A stretch of 64,000 nucleotides of DNA from Bombyx mori (Eukaryota; Arthropoda; Insecta; Lepidoptera; Bombycidae): contig NC_085114.1 in NCBI RefSeq assembly GCF_030269925.1, positions 14,464,001-14,528,000 on the forward strand, written 5' to 3'. Shown in pieces: positions 33,425 to 45,600 of the stretch. Made by a program: the position numbers and the translations under genes. Within the stretch, counting starts at the first letter, position 1; every line of letters starts with the position of its first letter. The notes beneath the pieces are model-generated. The model ran no database searches, was not told where the DNA came from, and worked only from the letters and a program-made list of their open reading frames with translations.

Positions 33425-33775
33425 TTTCGGGCCGGGCGCCGAATCTCCTACGAGGTCCCCGCGCCTAGGGGGCGCGCGGTGTATGTGGGTCTAGTCCGCG
33501 ACTGCAAGACCGCGGGCTCAAGGAATTTTATGGCCCTACTGCACTAAACGACTCCCCTGCACTCTTACACCCGACGTCCGATCTCCGTCCGGGATCAGAA
33601 CCTGGTCAGAGTAGGGGGGCTCCCGCGGTCAATATTACAACCAGACACGCGGCGCCACCCCGAGGACGCCGGACCGACGGGTCGTCGAGGCGATAGTCGA
33701 CGACCAACGACGCCGATCTCCGCGCTGGTGTTCCGGGATACCCCGCTGGGCCAGAACCAGCCTGCCGGGTATACG
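33425..33775 (-). mobile_element. R1-clade LINE, 3' UTR side
   Basis: A T run then gggccgggcgccgaatctcc..., GC-rich, ending in ccagaaccagcctgccgggt, which also opens the window at 3-22. It is therefore the 3' portion of the same family as the element at 1-535. Confidence 0.6.
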
Positions 33776-34070
33776 ATTGTGAACCTACCTTAGGTATCGA
33801 ATTGTAGCGACTGTTCAGAACCTAAGCCTATTGGCCTTAACTATTTAAATCCGCTACTGCTCGGAAATTGCAGAACCCCGCCTCCTTAGAAATAGACTTT
33901 AGAAAGTGGTAACTGGTAGCCTGAATGACATACCTGTTAACGATGAGACTGTGCATTGTATTAAATAGTGGTTGGTGACATTGGAGTGTTAATAAAAGGT
34001 AAATAAATAAAAATTATAGTCATATATTCATTACAATATGCTATATAAATATAATTTTGTACATAATAAA

Positions 34071-37000
34071 TTACACAACTAAAAAAACATGAGCATTCTC
34101 ATCTAAACTGGCTAAAGAATTACTATCGATATATTCAATGAGCAATTGGTCACCTTCCAACAATATTTCTTTGTTTACCAACTCATTAATTTCAACATCC
34201 ATCGCTGTGGGGCTTATACAATAGCCATCTAGTTGCCTGAACAGTCTTAACTTTATATTTCCTATTTTATTGTTATCATTTCTTATATTACATGTCTCAC
34301 AAATACAATCAATAGCCCGACCTAAGCTCCATTTAGTGCTAATAAAAACTGGGACTGTATCTTTTAAGTCTGGTTCTAATACTAAAGTTCCTAGTTTAAT
34401 TAGATGGTCCTCGTCTTGTAATATTTTTAGCGGTTTGGCGTCCATGTTGATGGGTTTCCTAATGGCGAAGTATACTCGGTCAGATGGTGGAATGCTTTTC
34501 GGGCCGGAGGCTTTCTGTTTTATTCTCATCAAGTGAATTTTCGATGCCGTTTTCACTTTTGCTGACGATTGTAGTGCTTTACGTATGTTTTCTGTTATCT
34601 GAGAATGGATGTTGAAGAAGATTACATTTATAAATAATAATAAAAAGTAAAAAAGTCTGTGATATGTTTCATATGTACAGTATTTCCTGTGTCAAGTGGT
34701 TTAGAGTACCTATAGAGGCCACAAAATAAATGCACCTTAACCTAAAGTTGAGGTTTAGAAACAATGTCAACTTGTTCCTACTACCAGCAAATTTGAGTAT
34801 CAGCTTCTCTCTTGCAAACTTATGATGATTATGGATGATTAGCAGCCACATTAGCATAATTGTGAAATTAAATATCTTTTGGTATAAATCCTTAAATAAC
34901 TAATCATCAAAGATACAAAAAAAAATCATGTCTGTTTTTTTTATTGCCTTGTAGACAGACAAGCGTACGGCCCTGATGGTGACTGGTTACCGTCGCCCAT
35001 GGACTTCAGCAATGCCAGGGGCAGAGCCAAGCCACTGCCTACCGCTTAATACTCTCCACAAGCCTCGTTTGAAGAAGGACATGTCATAGCGCTCAGGAAA
35101 CACTGTGGAGGGGAGCTCATTCCATAGCCGGATGGTACGTGGCAAAAAAGACCTCTGGAAACGCACTGTGGATGACCGCAGTGGCTCCAGGTAGTATGGA
35201 TGAACTCTACTCTGGTGGCGGGCAGTGCGATGGTAAAAACGAGATGCCGGTATCATCTCGAACAATTCCTCAGAGCACTCCCCGTGGAACATACGGTACA
35301 AAATACAGAGGGAACCGAAGTCCCTCCGCAGATCCAGAAGTTCCAAAGATCCGTGAGAATGGGATTATCGACAATCCGAACAGCCCTCCTCTGTATGTGT
35401 CGACTTTGAGATACTACTTATAATTAATAAATATATTAGTTATAACTTGAACCGTGTCAGAAGGTGAAGATTTATTTTATTAAGCTCCTAAGTCAAACTG
35501 TCAGTGACTCTAAACATACCATTCCTTGTAAATGTTTGTTTGCTTCCCTAAATTGTCTTTTTGGTGCTTCAAATTGTTCTATTTTTGCAGCCAGAGTCTC
35601 ATCATCTATTTCTGGACATGAACTGAAAAACATGCAATTTTAATGGGTTGCTTTTAAACTTTCAAAAACACTGATCAATCCAGCAATACTGTTCTTAGGA
35701 GATAGATGCAAGAAATTATGTATCCCCATCCTGTGAGATACTAGAGTCTTGTTTGTTTGTTTGTTTTTCTTTTTTATTGCATAGATGGGTGGACGAGCTC
35801 ACAGCCCATGAGTCCATAGATATGTTCAACGTAAATGCACTACCCACCTTGAGATATGATCTAAGGTCTCAATATAGTTACAATGGCTACCCCACCCTTC
35901 AAACCGAAACTCATTACTGCTTCATGGGAGAAATAGGCAGGGTGGTGGTACCTACCCATGCGGACTCACAAGAGGTCCTACCACCAGTAAGACCAGTTCT
36001 TATTCTTCAAATAGCAACATATGATTGTTGAATGTAAAAATAGGCAGGATCATTGTACTGATGTGTGTGGGGTCTCAGTGTGCTATACAACCAGTAAAAC
36101 TGTAAAATAATTCTGATCATCAGAAATTATAAAATAATGTGATTTTAAACTCAACTCGCAGAAAAAATGATAGTCATACCTGATAAATTGAGACTTTAGA
36201 ATGAATCAATAACCTAGTACCCTATTTTACACATTGACTATCATGGATCACCAGTGATCAACACTCGACTTAGCTAAAACACAATCAAGGCAAAGAAAAT
36301 ATTAATCAAATCAATCAGAACATTGCGTCACCACTTTTTAAGTAAGATCTCTTTGGTCCTAAAGTGCTGTGGAGGTCACCGGTGACCACAAAATGCTTCA
36401 AGCATGAGTTTGTGATTCACTTTATTTTCTGCAAGCAACAATCCAACATAAAAAGTTCACATTGGCACCTTGTGCAAAACATGCAAAATGCGTCTGGCAG
36501 TGAATTTGATGAAATAACTAACTTTTTATTTCATAATGATCTTTCGACTGGAGAAGTGTTAATTTAGCAATGTTATGTTGTCCCTACAATGCAATATACA
36601 GCACAATGTTTATCGTTTGGTAGTATTCGCGTGCGATCTGTGAAAATTGCGTTTTTTTATTTGAGTCGTCTATTATCAAAGGTGGCAATCTGTGCATTTG
36701 GACAAAAAAATGTTATTGATATGTCAATACAGATTGATTTGAATATAATCGTCTCCTTCAAAGAATACGGTTCAAAACCTGCATTAAATAAAGGTTAATA
36801 CTTAACCTGTTATTTATTTAAGATGTCGTTCAGAAGAGTTTTGTGACTGCCAATGGAATACAAAGTCAATAATTCGTTTTTCTGATTTACCAATAATTGT
36901 CCAAAAGTCACATTGCCGGCTTTGATAATAGTCGACTCATTTAACACAGGTATTCAAGCAACACCTTATACGAACTACATAAAAACTTACGGGTGAAACC

Positions 37001-37319
37001 TATGTACAACACGAACGAACTACATATAAACTTACGGGTGAAACCTATGTTCTACACAAAAATGTTTATTACATTTAGAACAAGTCATCTCATGAATGTT
37101 TCCTTTATTGCAACTTTTTTCGGAGCATTTGAAAATTTGGTCGTCTTTCTTTAAATTAACTTCTTTAGGTTGCGGTGCTAATTCACATTCTCCGGACAGG
37201 CAGTGAGTGTTGAAATGTTCTCTGCAAAAAACTTTTGCACATTTGCACTGTAATGGCAAGAAGTCTGTTTGGTTGCAGCCAGGATATTGGCAATTTTCAC
37301 CAAGCGTTGGAAATTCCAT
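34071..37319 (-). CDS. ZFAND1: AN1-type zinc finger protein 1 (ZFAND1)
   Basis: Exons on minus: 37319-37036, 35622-35520, 34598-34071; 915 nt, 304 residues plus stop. Two AN1 fingers lie at about residues 10-45 (CQYPGCN ... CKCAKVFCREHFNTHC) and 70-97 (FKCSEKSCNKG ... CSKCNKHFCVEHRFHPSC); the last Cys of the second comes from exon 2. A ubiquitin-like C-terminal region includes TKWSLGRAIDCICETCNI and KLRLFR. Human ZFAND1 (268 residues) recruits p97 and the 26S proteasome to arsenite-induced stress granules; a cytosolic proteostasis role here is inferred from orthology. The start is the first ATG of the frame (37319). A MITE lies in intron 1 and a LINE (34940-35405) plus a SINE in the others. 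The gene is on the same strand as ValRS, 2.4 kb further on. Confidence 0.85.
34940..35405 (-). mobile_element. LINE family E, open C-terminal frame
   Basis: The best-preserved copy: 119 codons on minus ending [20 protein letters not shown]. Inside ZFAND1 intron 2, in the same sense. Confidence 0.7.
35765..35992 (-). mobile_element. Bm1-like SINE
   Basis: ttttattgcatagatgggtg ... agaggtcctaccaccag; in ZFAND1 intron 1, with a small internal deletion after cagcccatga. Confidence 0.65.
36663..36938 (+). mobile_element. 276-bp MITE, copy 1
   Basis: Ends gagtcgtctattatcaaagg and ...ctttgataatagtcgactc form inverted repeats. Target duplication ATTT at 36659-36662 and 36939-36942. In ZFAND1 intron 1. 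Confidence 0.8.
36971..37050. repeat. 45-bp tandem duplication over the ZFAND1 exon 1 donor
   Basis: The unit containing acttacgggtgaaacctatg occurs twice, with donors (acttac on plus) at 36985-36990 and 37030-37035. The inner one is used in the model; use of the outer one meets a stop directly after CCG. Confidence 0.7.
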
Positions 37320-37807
37320 TTTATTCAAAACGATTCACACAGCTTAATACTTTAATTTGTTTCTTCTGTTGCTGAAATTTGTTTATTTAAAAATCACTGA
37401 AACTTCTAATTGTAATGTAAAATCATTTTTTTTTTTATATTTCCATATAATATATTAAGAGGTTATGTTTTTGTGATTCTCAATTTCATGATTATCATGT
37501 CATCATTGTCATCTACTGTCAGATATTAAGCGTATAATCTATGCTGAAAGTAAACTGTCACACAAAGATGTCTTTGCCCTTTGGACTTTTTGGTGGAAGC
37601 ACGAGGTTTAAGTTGTTTTAATTGTTAAGTTTAATTTCATATTTATTCAGGTTCAAACGTGTAATAAAGATGACTAAGTAATCTCTCAGCATCTGTAAAA
37701 GTACGAAGTGTGCGAAATAAAAACTCCGAATGCGGTTTTTTAGATTCTCCAAAAAAAGTATACTGAACTCTCACAAAATTCCACAAATTCTCACAAAAAA
37801 TCACAGG

Positions 37808-38825
37808 CTATCTTTATAGGGGTAACACAGTAAACAATTGCGCAGTAGACTCAGCGATCCTATACTCCCCCCGATTTATTTGGATGGGACTCAAATAACT
37901 CTAACCGATTCAGTTAAAAACCTGGGTGTTATTGTAGATTTAGATCAACATCTTTCGTGGAGTTCTCACGTTGCTGAGATTAGTAGGAAGGTGCACTTTG
38001 CCTTGCACTCGTTGAGATGTCTGCAGGGCTTCTTACCTCAGCATACAAAAATATCTCTCGTCCAAGCTCTAATTCTACCCATAATTGATTACGCCGATGC
38101 CTGCTACTTGGATGCCACTGAGGAGCTCTCAAAGAAGCTTGAGAGGATGCAAAATCTATGTATCCGTTTTATATACAATCTCAGAAAATTCGATCATGTT
38201 TCTCATTTTCGCAAAGAACTTAAATGGCTCCCTATACGCCTTCGTAGGAATACTCGAATATTATGTCTCCTATTCAATATCCTACATAAGCCCACTTCTC
38301 CCTTATATTTACGTGAGCGATTCTCTTTCATTCGTTCTCCTGATGCTCCCTGCAGGTCCAACCAACGTTCTGTTTTGTTATTCCCTTCCCACAAAACCAA
38401 TTTCTATTCTCACTCCTTTACTGTGCACGCGGTCAGACTGTGGAATTCGTTGCCGGCTGACATCCGAGTTTGCAAGTCTGTTTCTGTTTTTAAATACAAG
38501 GTCAAACAATTTTATCTCTCATCAACCGAATGATCATGGTTCTATACTCTTCGCATATACGAGTGTTACTGTGTTACTTATAATATTTGCTATGTGTATG
38601 TGCTATAATTCTCATGTTGTATTTGTTATTTTAGTTATGTGTTATTTGTTCTACACACACTTATCACTTTTTATTATTATTCTCATTATCCTCTCGCAGG
38701 TCTGCTGGAAGAGATTTCTCAAAGAAATAAGCAGTGCCTTTGTACATAATTTTCCTATTACTCTGTACTGTGTCTTGTTTTCTGTGTGTACATAAATAAA
38801 TAAATAAAAAAATAAAATAAAATTC
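37808..38825 (+). mobile_element. Non-LTR retrotransposon 3' end with an open RT C-terminal frame
   Basis: Frame 37838-38533 (231 codons, TGA stop) has the C-terminal part of a LINE reverse transcriptase: VKNLGVIVDLDQHLSWSSHV, RFIYNLRKFDHVSHF, FTVHAVRLWNSLPADIR. It is followed by a 3' UTR and a tail of (TAAA) repeats at about 38797-38822, which fits a CR1/L2-like clade better than a poly(A) jockey element. 5'-truncated; the catalytic YxDD region is not included. It sits between ZFAND1 and ValRS on the opposite strand. Confidence 0.7.
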
Positions 38826-38942
38826 CCTGAATTTTCCTGGGACCCATTTAATTTCATTTCGTATCGTTTTAATCAATTTGATTTAATACCCGATAAATCC
38901 ACTCAAAATGGCTAACAATTCAAGGAGTATTCCATTTTTCGC

Positions 38943-38996
38943 TTATTGTGGCTCTGTGGGTGTATAGATCGCTATACACCCACAGAGCCACAATAA
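38943..38996. repeat. Perfect 25-bp inverted repeat with 4-nt loop
   Basis: Arms 38943-38967 and 38972-38996 (ttattgtggctctgtgggtg... and its complement), loop atcg. A further pair atacccgat / atcgggtat encloses it at 38886-38894 and 38996-39004. Confidence 0.85.
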
Positions 38997-39042
38997 TCGG
39001 GTATGTTTTATAAAATAAATAAAATATTTGCAGAATGCATAA

Positions 39043-39048
39043 TTTATT
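39043..39048 (-). terminator. Candidate poly(A) signal of ValRS
   Basis: AATAAA on minus, the first one found after the stop at 39677; an ATTAAA variant lies at 39081-39076. The 3' UTR would then be about 630 nt and contain the MITE. Inference only. Confidence 0.35.
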
Positions 39049-39384
39049 AGATAAAAAATTAAAGATAACTGATTATTTAATGTAACAATAAGTATTGGTT
39101 TCATAATCACAGTTTCTTTTACAATTTAAATAAAAAAACTTCCTGTAGCATAAATATACATTCAAAACCATATTATACATAAAAAACAAGCTGAATAAAC
39201 GTGTAAAAATGTAAATTATAATGTGCTACATAAATATATACATTAAAATAATAAATCCTAACCTTTCAGCGGGTTGACATTATTCCTAGGCAACATAACA
39301 TAAGTAGCATTTGTAACCTTAGGTCTATCTATATTTTTCAAAATGTTACTTCCATGTTTAAAATTCTCTATGGTTAGTCTATAT

Positions 39385-39660
39385 GAGTCGTCTATTATCA
39401 AAGGTGGCAATCTGTGCATTTGGACAAAAAAAAATTATTGATATGTCAATACAGATTGATTTGAATATAATCGTCTACTTCAAAGAATATGGTTCAAAAC
39501 CTGCATTAAATAAAGGTTAATACTTAACCTGTTATTTATCTAAGATGTCGTTCAGAAGAGTTTTGTGACTGCCAATGGAATACAAAATCAATAATTCGTT
39601 TTTCTGATTTACCAATAATTGTCCAAAAGTCACATTGCCGCCTTTGATACTAGTCGACTC
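39385..39660 (+). mobile_element. 276-bp MITE, copy 2, in the ValRS 3' UTR
   Basis: Same length and ends as copy 1; target duplication ATAT at 39381-39384 and 39661-39664. It ends 16 bp from the ValRS stop codon (39679-39677). Confidence 0.8.
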
Positions 39661-39676
39661 ATATACGTGTTTGTGA

Positions 39677-42600
39677 TTACATTAGTTTTAATGTTTCGAT
39701 GGCGGACAGTAGCTTCTCGATCTCGCCCTGAGATTGAGCCAGTTTCTCGGTGTTGATCTTTTGCACTTCAACCGGCACTTTTGTGGTATAATCTTCTGCA
39801 GTCATCGCCTGTTGAAGCTTGTTGATTGTTTGCAAAAGAGTTTCCTTCTTCTTTTCCAATTTTGTTATTTCCTTTTGCGGGTCTATAAGGCCCTGTTTGA
39901 TAAAATAATATACGTAAATCACTAATTTCGAACAAAATCTACTGATTGTGCTAAACAAAAATGAAATGTAATTAAAATTGTCATCAGTACTTTTTAATCT
40001 ATATTATATTATGGCAAAATTTCTAGATTATCTATGGCATTCCTTTTGACTGAATTTAGTTTTAATTAATTACAAGAAATGAGCAAGTAGTGTGATTAGT
40101 GATAATCTGATCCAATAGTCAATCCGAAATATAAAATATTATTTTAGGAGAATTATTATTATAGTTTTTTTTCCTTTACTCTAAAGATATGATTAAAGGT
40201 AGACAGTGACATGGCTCTGTTGTATTTATTGACTATGCCAATAAATCCTAATAATTGCTTTTTTTTTTGGATTGAAGGATTACTGGTGGCCCAGAGGCCT
40301 CTCCAGTTTCATAAGGACAGGTGGGTGAGCAAGGGCTCAGCCAAGAGGGGTGAGATTTGCTAACAGCTGCCCGAGCGCCTCCGAAGGAGACCTAACAACT
40401 CAAGAGCAGCTGCTTCGCGAATGAATCTACTACCGGATCGGAATCGCGACCCGCTGAGACGATCCGGCGAGAAACTCAGCGAGCTGATGCATGGGTTAGG
40501 TTGCACGACGAACTCTTTGTCGAGTTCGACAAGATCCTTTCTGTGCTGTAAAATATAAGTGTAAAACTTACTTTCAACACCAAATGTAATTCGATCTTGT
40601 CCGATACAGTCAATATAGCACATCCTATAGGTGGAGCATCTTCGCTCAGTTCACTGTTGGCCAGAGACTGCAGACTCTTGAAGATCCCTCTCAGGTCGGC
40701 CGCGTCCAGTTCCGGGGACACGATGAGGTGTACTGTCGTCTTCTGTTTGTTGGTCAGGTTGTATTCGACGCGAGTCGAACGGATCAAGTGAACCATTTTG
40801 AGTACCGTGTCCACTGCCGATTCTAGTTCCTGCGAACGCCATGGCGTATCCGGATCCTGGGAATTTATTTGTGCATTTTAATTTTGACAATTAAACTTTC
40901 TTATTTCACTACACGAGGTTAAAGTATTAATAGGGTAGGTATTTTTTTTTGCGAATCTATGAGTGCCAATTATTAGTTTATTTACGTAAAAACTACTGTT
41001 CGGTTTTTGAACGTCAAAAGGTTAGCGACGTCCGCCATTTCACTTTTTCTATTTCAAATACAGCCGCCAAGAGTAACGCATTAATTTTATATATATTTTT
41101 AAATCTTTAATGGACAATTAATCATTTATGGACAAATAAATATCTCAAAACAATAAATACAGTCCACGCTCAGGATCATCTCAGATTGTTTACAGCAAAC
41201 ACCTTTTCTCGCTTTTTATTAAGTTTAAAAAAACATGTACATATTAGGGCAATTTAGATTTCTTTAAACATATTTATGACCTGGAATTAACTCTAAGGTG
41301 TGTAAGTGATCAGAGAGCTTTCAGTTTTTACGTTTCGCTTGGTTAGCTTTGCTTAGTTTTACGAGAGCGTCTTGGCTTACCATTTTTTTCCTACCAAAGC
41401 TGATAGCCTTGAGAGGCTATATCAGCGTCGCCTTAACTAGTAGGTGAGCTCACGGGGCTCAAACCTGATGATGTTGCTAACACGAACCCTAGCAAAAGCC
41501 GTGCTTCGCAGAATCTACCACCGGATCGGAACCGCGACCCACTGAGAAGATCCTGCGAGAAATTCAGTGGGCTGTGTCTATGGGTTAATTTACTCATCGA
41601 GCTCTTCGTCGCAAGCGACGGGTTCGACGAGGGCGGTGACCGGTGCTTGAAGTACCTAAAAGCACCGTTAGTGGATCGGGAGGATCCGAAATGACGTGTT
41701 TGGGGCGACGTCGACTGCTTCCCATTCTGTCCGCAGGATCGGGAATGTAGTTACCGGCGGCCACGATGAGAGGGTTCTCGTGTCGTGCCGCTTTATCGAA
41801 GTGGCGCATCGACGCCGACTGCAGATACTTACTGATAGACTCTAAGTCCAGGTCGTCATGGAGGTGTGGCTTACCGTCGGATAGTCCGCGACGCAGACGG
41901 ACGGGCAGCTCCGGTCCCTCCGCGGCAGCCGCTGGAACAGCTCCTCGGTTACGAACGGCATGAAGGGACTAAGCAGCTTCAGGCCGTACTCCAGCGCGGT
42001 GTACAGGGTGCGACGGGCGCGAGACTTCTCCTCCTCGTCGCCAGACGCGAACACCGGCTTCAGATATTCCTGGATATAATGTACATTTAGTCGTCTCATT
42101 ATTGGTATTATAATGTGTTTGCAAACACAACAAGGACACAAAGAAAGCTTTTTATTTAAGACTAGCTGACCTGGCAGACTTCGTAGTGCCTCAATCGATA
42201 AATAAAATACCTAGACTTTTGTATAAAATAAACTTAAACATTCAAAACATAAAATAAACATAAAAGGAATCCGTCCAACGGGGGACACATCAAAGGAAAA
42301 ACAAAATTGTTATTTTTACTTAATTCCGAGCATTTTCATATTTATCTACCTTTTAAACCTTCCCTGGACTTCCACAAATAATTCAAGAGCAAAATTAGTC
42401 AAAGATTGTTTATATTGTCGTCTGTACCTACAATCAAGGCGCTGTCGTGTATATTTTTTTTTTATTGCCGCTGTAGGCAGACGAGCACATGGCCCACCTG
42501 ATGATGAATTGTTACCGTCGCCCATGGACTTCAGCAACGCCAGGGGCAGAGCCAAGCCGCTGCCTACCGTTTAATACTCTCCACACGTTTAAAAGACATG

Positions 42601-45600
42601 TCATAGCGCTCGGGAAACACCGTGGAGGGGAACTCATTCCACACTAAGTGCTATGTACATGTCTCACGTTCTTACAGATCCATCAGATCCAATAACCTTT
42701 GCGTTAGACGTCTTTAACTCTAACACTAGGAGCAGGCTTAGGGACCCCGGTAACCGTATTCGTCGAACTCGATAAAGAGTTCGATGTGTAACCTAGCCCA
42801 TACATCAGCCCACTGAGTTTCTTGGCAGATCTTCTCAGCGTGTCGCGATTCCGATTTAGTAGTATATTCATTCGCGAAGCAGCTGCTCTTGAGTTGTTAG
42901 ACGCTCGGGCAGCTGTTAGCATATCCCACCCCTCCTGGCTGAGCCTTGCTCGCTCACCTGTCCTGGTGAAACTGGAAAGACCTCCGGGCCACCAGTAATT
43001 CTTGAATCCTAAAAAAAATATGTACATGTCTAAATCGGCCCGCGAGCCTCACCCGGGACTCACCAGGTAGACATCGCACAGGTCGTAGAGCCACAGGTTG
43101 TAGCAGTGCGTGGTCGCCGCTGGGAACTCGTAGGCCGCGAAGCCGCCGTTCACTCTCTGGACCGCGAGCGCGAGCTTGGACAGCATCCAACGGTCCATGC
43201 GCGACAAGTCCGCGGGTAGATTAGGGCCGTGCACCTGTTGGTTAATTTAACTGTTAAATAAATATCGAACAGTCTTTTTTTTATTGCTTAGATGGGTGGA
43301 CGAACTCCCGGCCCGCCTGGTGTTTAGTGGTTACTGGAGCCCATAGACATCTACAACGTAAATTCGGTAATTTAGCGGTAGGCAGCGGCTTAGCTCCGCC
43401 CCTGGCATTGCTGAAGTCCATGAGCGACAGTAACCACTCACCATCAGGTGGGCCGCATGCTCGTCTACCTACACGTTTACTACCTACCTACGTTTACTGG
43501 TGGTAGGACCTCTTGAGAGTCCGCGCGGGTGGGTACCACCACCCCGCCTATTTCTGCCGTGAAGCAGTAATGCATTTCGGTTTGAAGGGTGGGGCAGCCG
43601 TTGTAACTGTAACTATACTTGAGACCTTAGAACTTATATCTCAAGGTGGGTGGCGCATTTACGTTGTGGATGTCTATGGGCTCCAGTAACCACTTAACAC
43701 CAGGTGGGCTGTGAGCTCGTCCACTCATCTAAGCAATAAATAAAAAAACCTACAAGGGCCATAAAAAATTTTTAGAACCCATCTTGAGATATAAGTTCAA
43801 GTATAAGTTACATATAGTCAGTTTTATGGCACCTGCAAATTTTGTACCTACAAGGTTGTAAATTTTGAGGAGTGCGGTATCAGCGCCGCGCCCGCGGGTT
43901 TGGTTGATCCGAACATCAGCTGTTTTTGATTTTGTGTTTCATTGCTGGTTTTTTTATTAGTAAAGCAATTTATTTTTAAAAATGTATTTTTTTCTAAATC
44001 AGTATCGATTTCCTTCCCATCATCAAAGGTGTCATTAGTACTATCGTCTGTCTGCGTTTTCGGAAGCAGTCTCCTAATAATAACCAAGTATAATCAATAT
44101 TTAGTATATTATCTTTATTCTTTTAACATTTCATTCCCGTGACATCATTTAAAAGTGAAAAAATCTTTTACTTTTATTGGGGGAATTCCCGAAAAATATG
44201 TTGTTCTTGAAAATATAGTTTCCTGCGGCGGTTTTTGTAGTAAATTTAATAAGTCCGGAAAGGTATGTATTTTGGACAGTCCTGACTAATAATATTAAAA
44301 TCAATATTTGTATTTAAAAAGAACAGTGTTGGAATTGTAAGATCATACTCACTTCGTAAGTGGAGTCCTTCGGGAAATACATGAGGGCGAATTTGGTCGC
44401 GTTCCAGAGTTTGTTGCAGAAGAACCGGTAGCCCTGCACGCGCTGGATGTCCAGGTTGAGGTCGCGGCCCTGGGTCATCGCGCACAGAGCGAACCTGCCA
44501 AGGGATTCTCGTCTTAAGTACCCTCAACGTTTGATTGTATTTCGTATAACTATTAGCTATTTCGATAAAGCGGCACGACACGAGAACCCTCTCATCGTGG
44601 CCGCCGGAAATTACATACCCGATCCTGTGAACCGAATGGTAAACAGTCGACGTCGTCCTAAACACGTCATTACGGATCCTCCCGATCAATTAACGGTGCT
44701 TGTAGGTACCTCAAACACCGGTCACCGTCCTCGTCCAACCCGTTGCATGCGACGAAGGGCTCGATGAGTGAATTAACCCATAGACACAGTCCACTGAGAG
44801 TTTCTCGCCGGATCTTCTCAGTGGGTCGCGTTTCCGATCCGGTGGTAGATTCTGCGAAGCACGGCTCTTGCTAGGGCCAGTGTTAGCAACACTCCCGGTT
44901 TGAGTTCCGTGAGCTCACCTACATATCAAGGAGAAGCTGAAATAGCCTCTCAAGGCTGTCAGCGGGGAAAAAAAGAAAGGAACAAATTGATGGTACCTGA
45001 GCGCATCGGTGCCACACTCCGGGATGCCGTTGGGGTAGTCCTGCTGCTGTCCTTGCTTCGCCTTCTCCACTTCCCGCGGGTCCAAGTTAGAGTCTTCCAA
45101 TTGCCGGTGCAACTCCTCGAGGGTGACTCCTCGCACCACGTCCACCGGGTCGATGACGTTTCCCAGGGACTTGGACATCTTCCGGCCGTGAGCGTCGCGG
45201 ACCATCGGGTGGAGGTATACCTCTCTGGTGGTTCGAAGATTATGTGGTGGATACATGGTTTAAAGGTAGCATTAAAGGTAGAAACATGATGATTCACATG
45301 ATTTAAAAAAATACATTAGCTTTTTTTTGCCCTTATAGGCAGACGAGAATATGGCCCACCTGGTGGTGAGTGGTTACCGTCGCCATGGACTTCAGCAATG
45401 CCAGGGGCAGAGCCAAGCCGCTGCCTACCATTAAGTACTCTTCACAAGCCTCGTTTGAAGAAGGACACGTCATAGCGCTGGAAACACCGTGAAGGGGAGA
45501 TCATTCCAAAGCCGGACGGTACGTGGCAAAAAAGATCTCTGGAAACGCACTGTGGATAAACGCAGTGGCACCAGGTAGTATGGATTAACTCTACTCCGGT

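Noticed and set aside
38085..38795. 236-codon hydrophobic frame
   Set aside because: Overlaps the LINE reverse-transcriptase frame in another phase and has no independent support.
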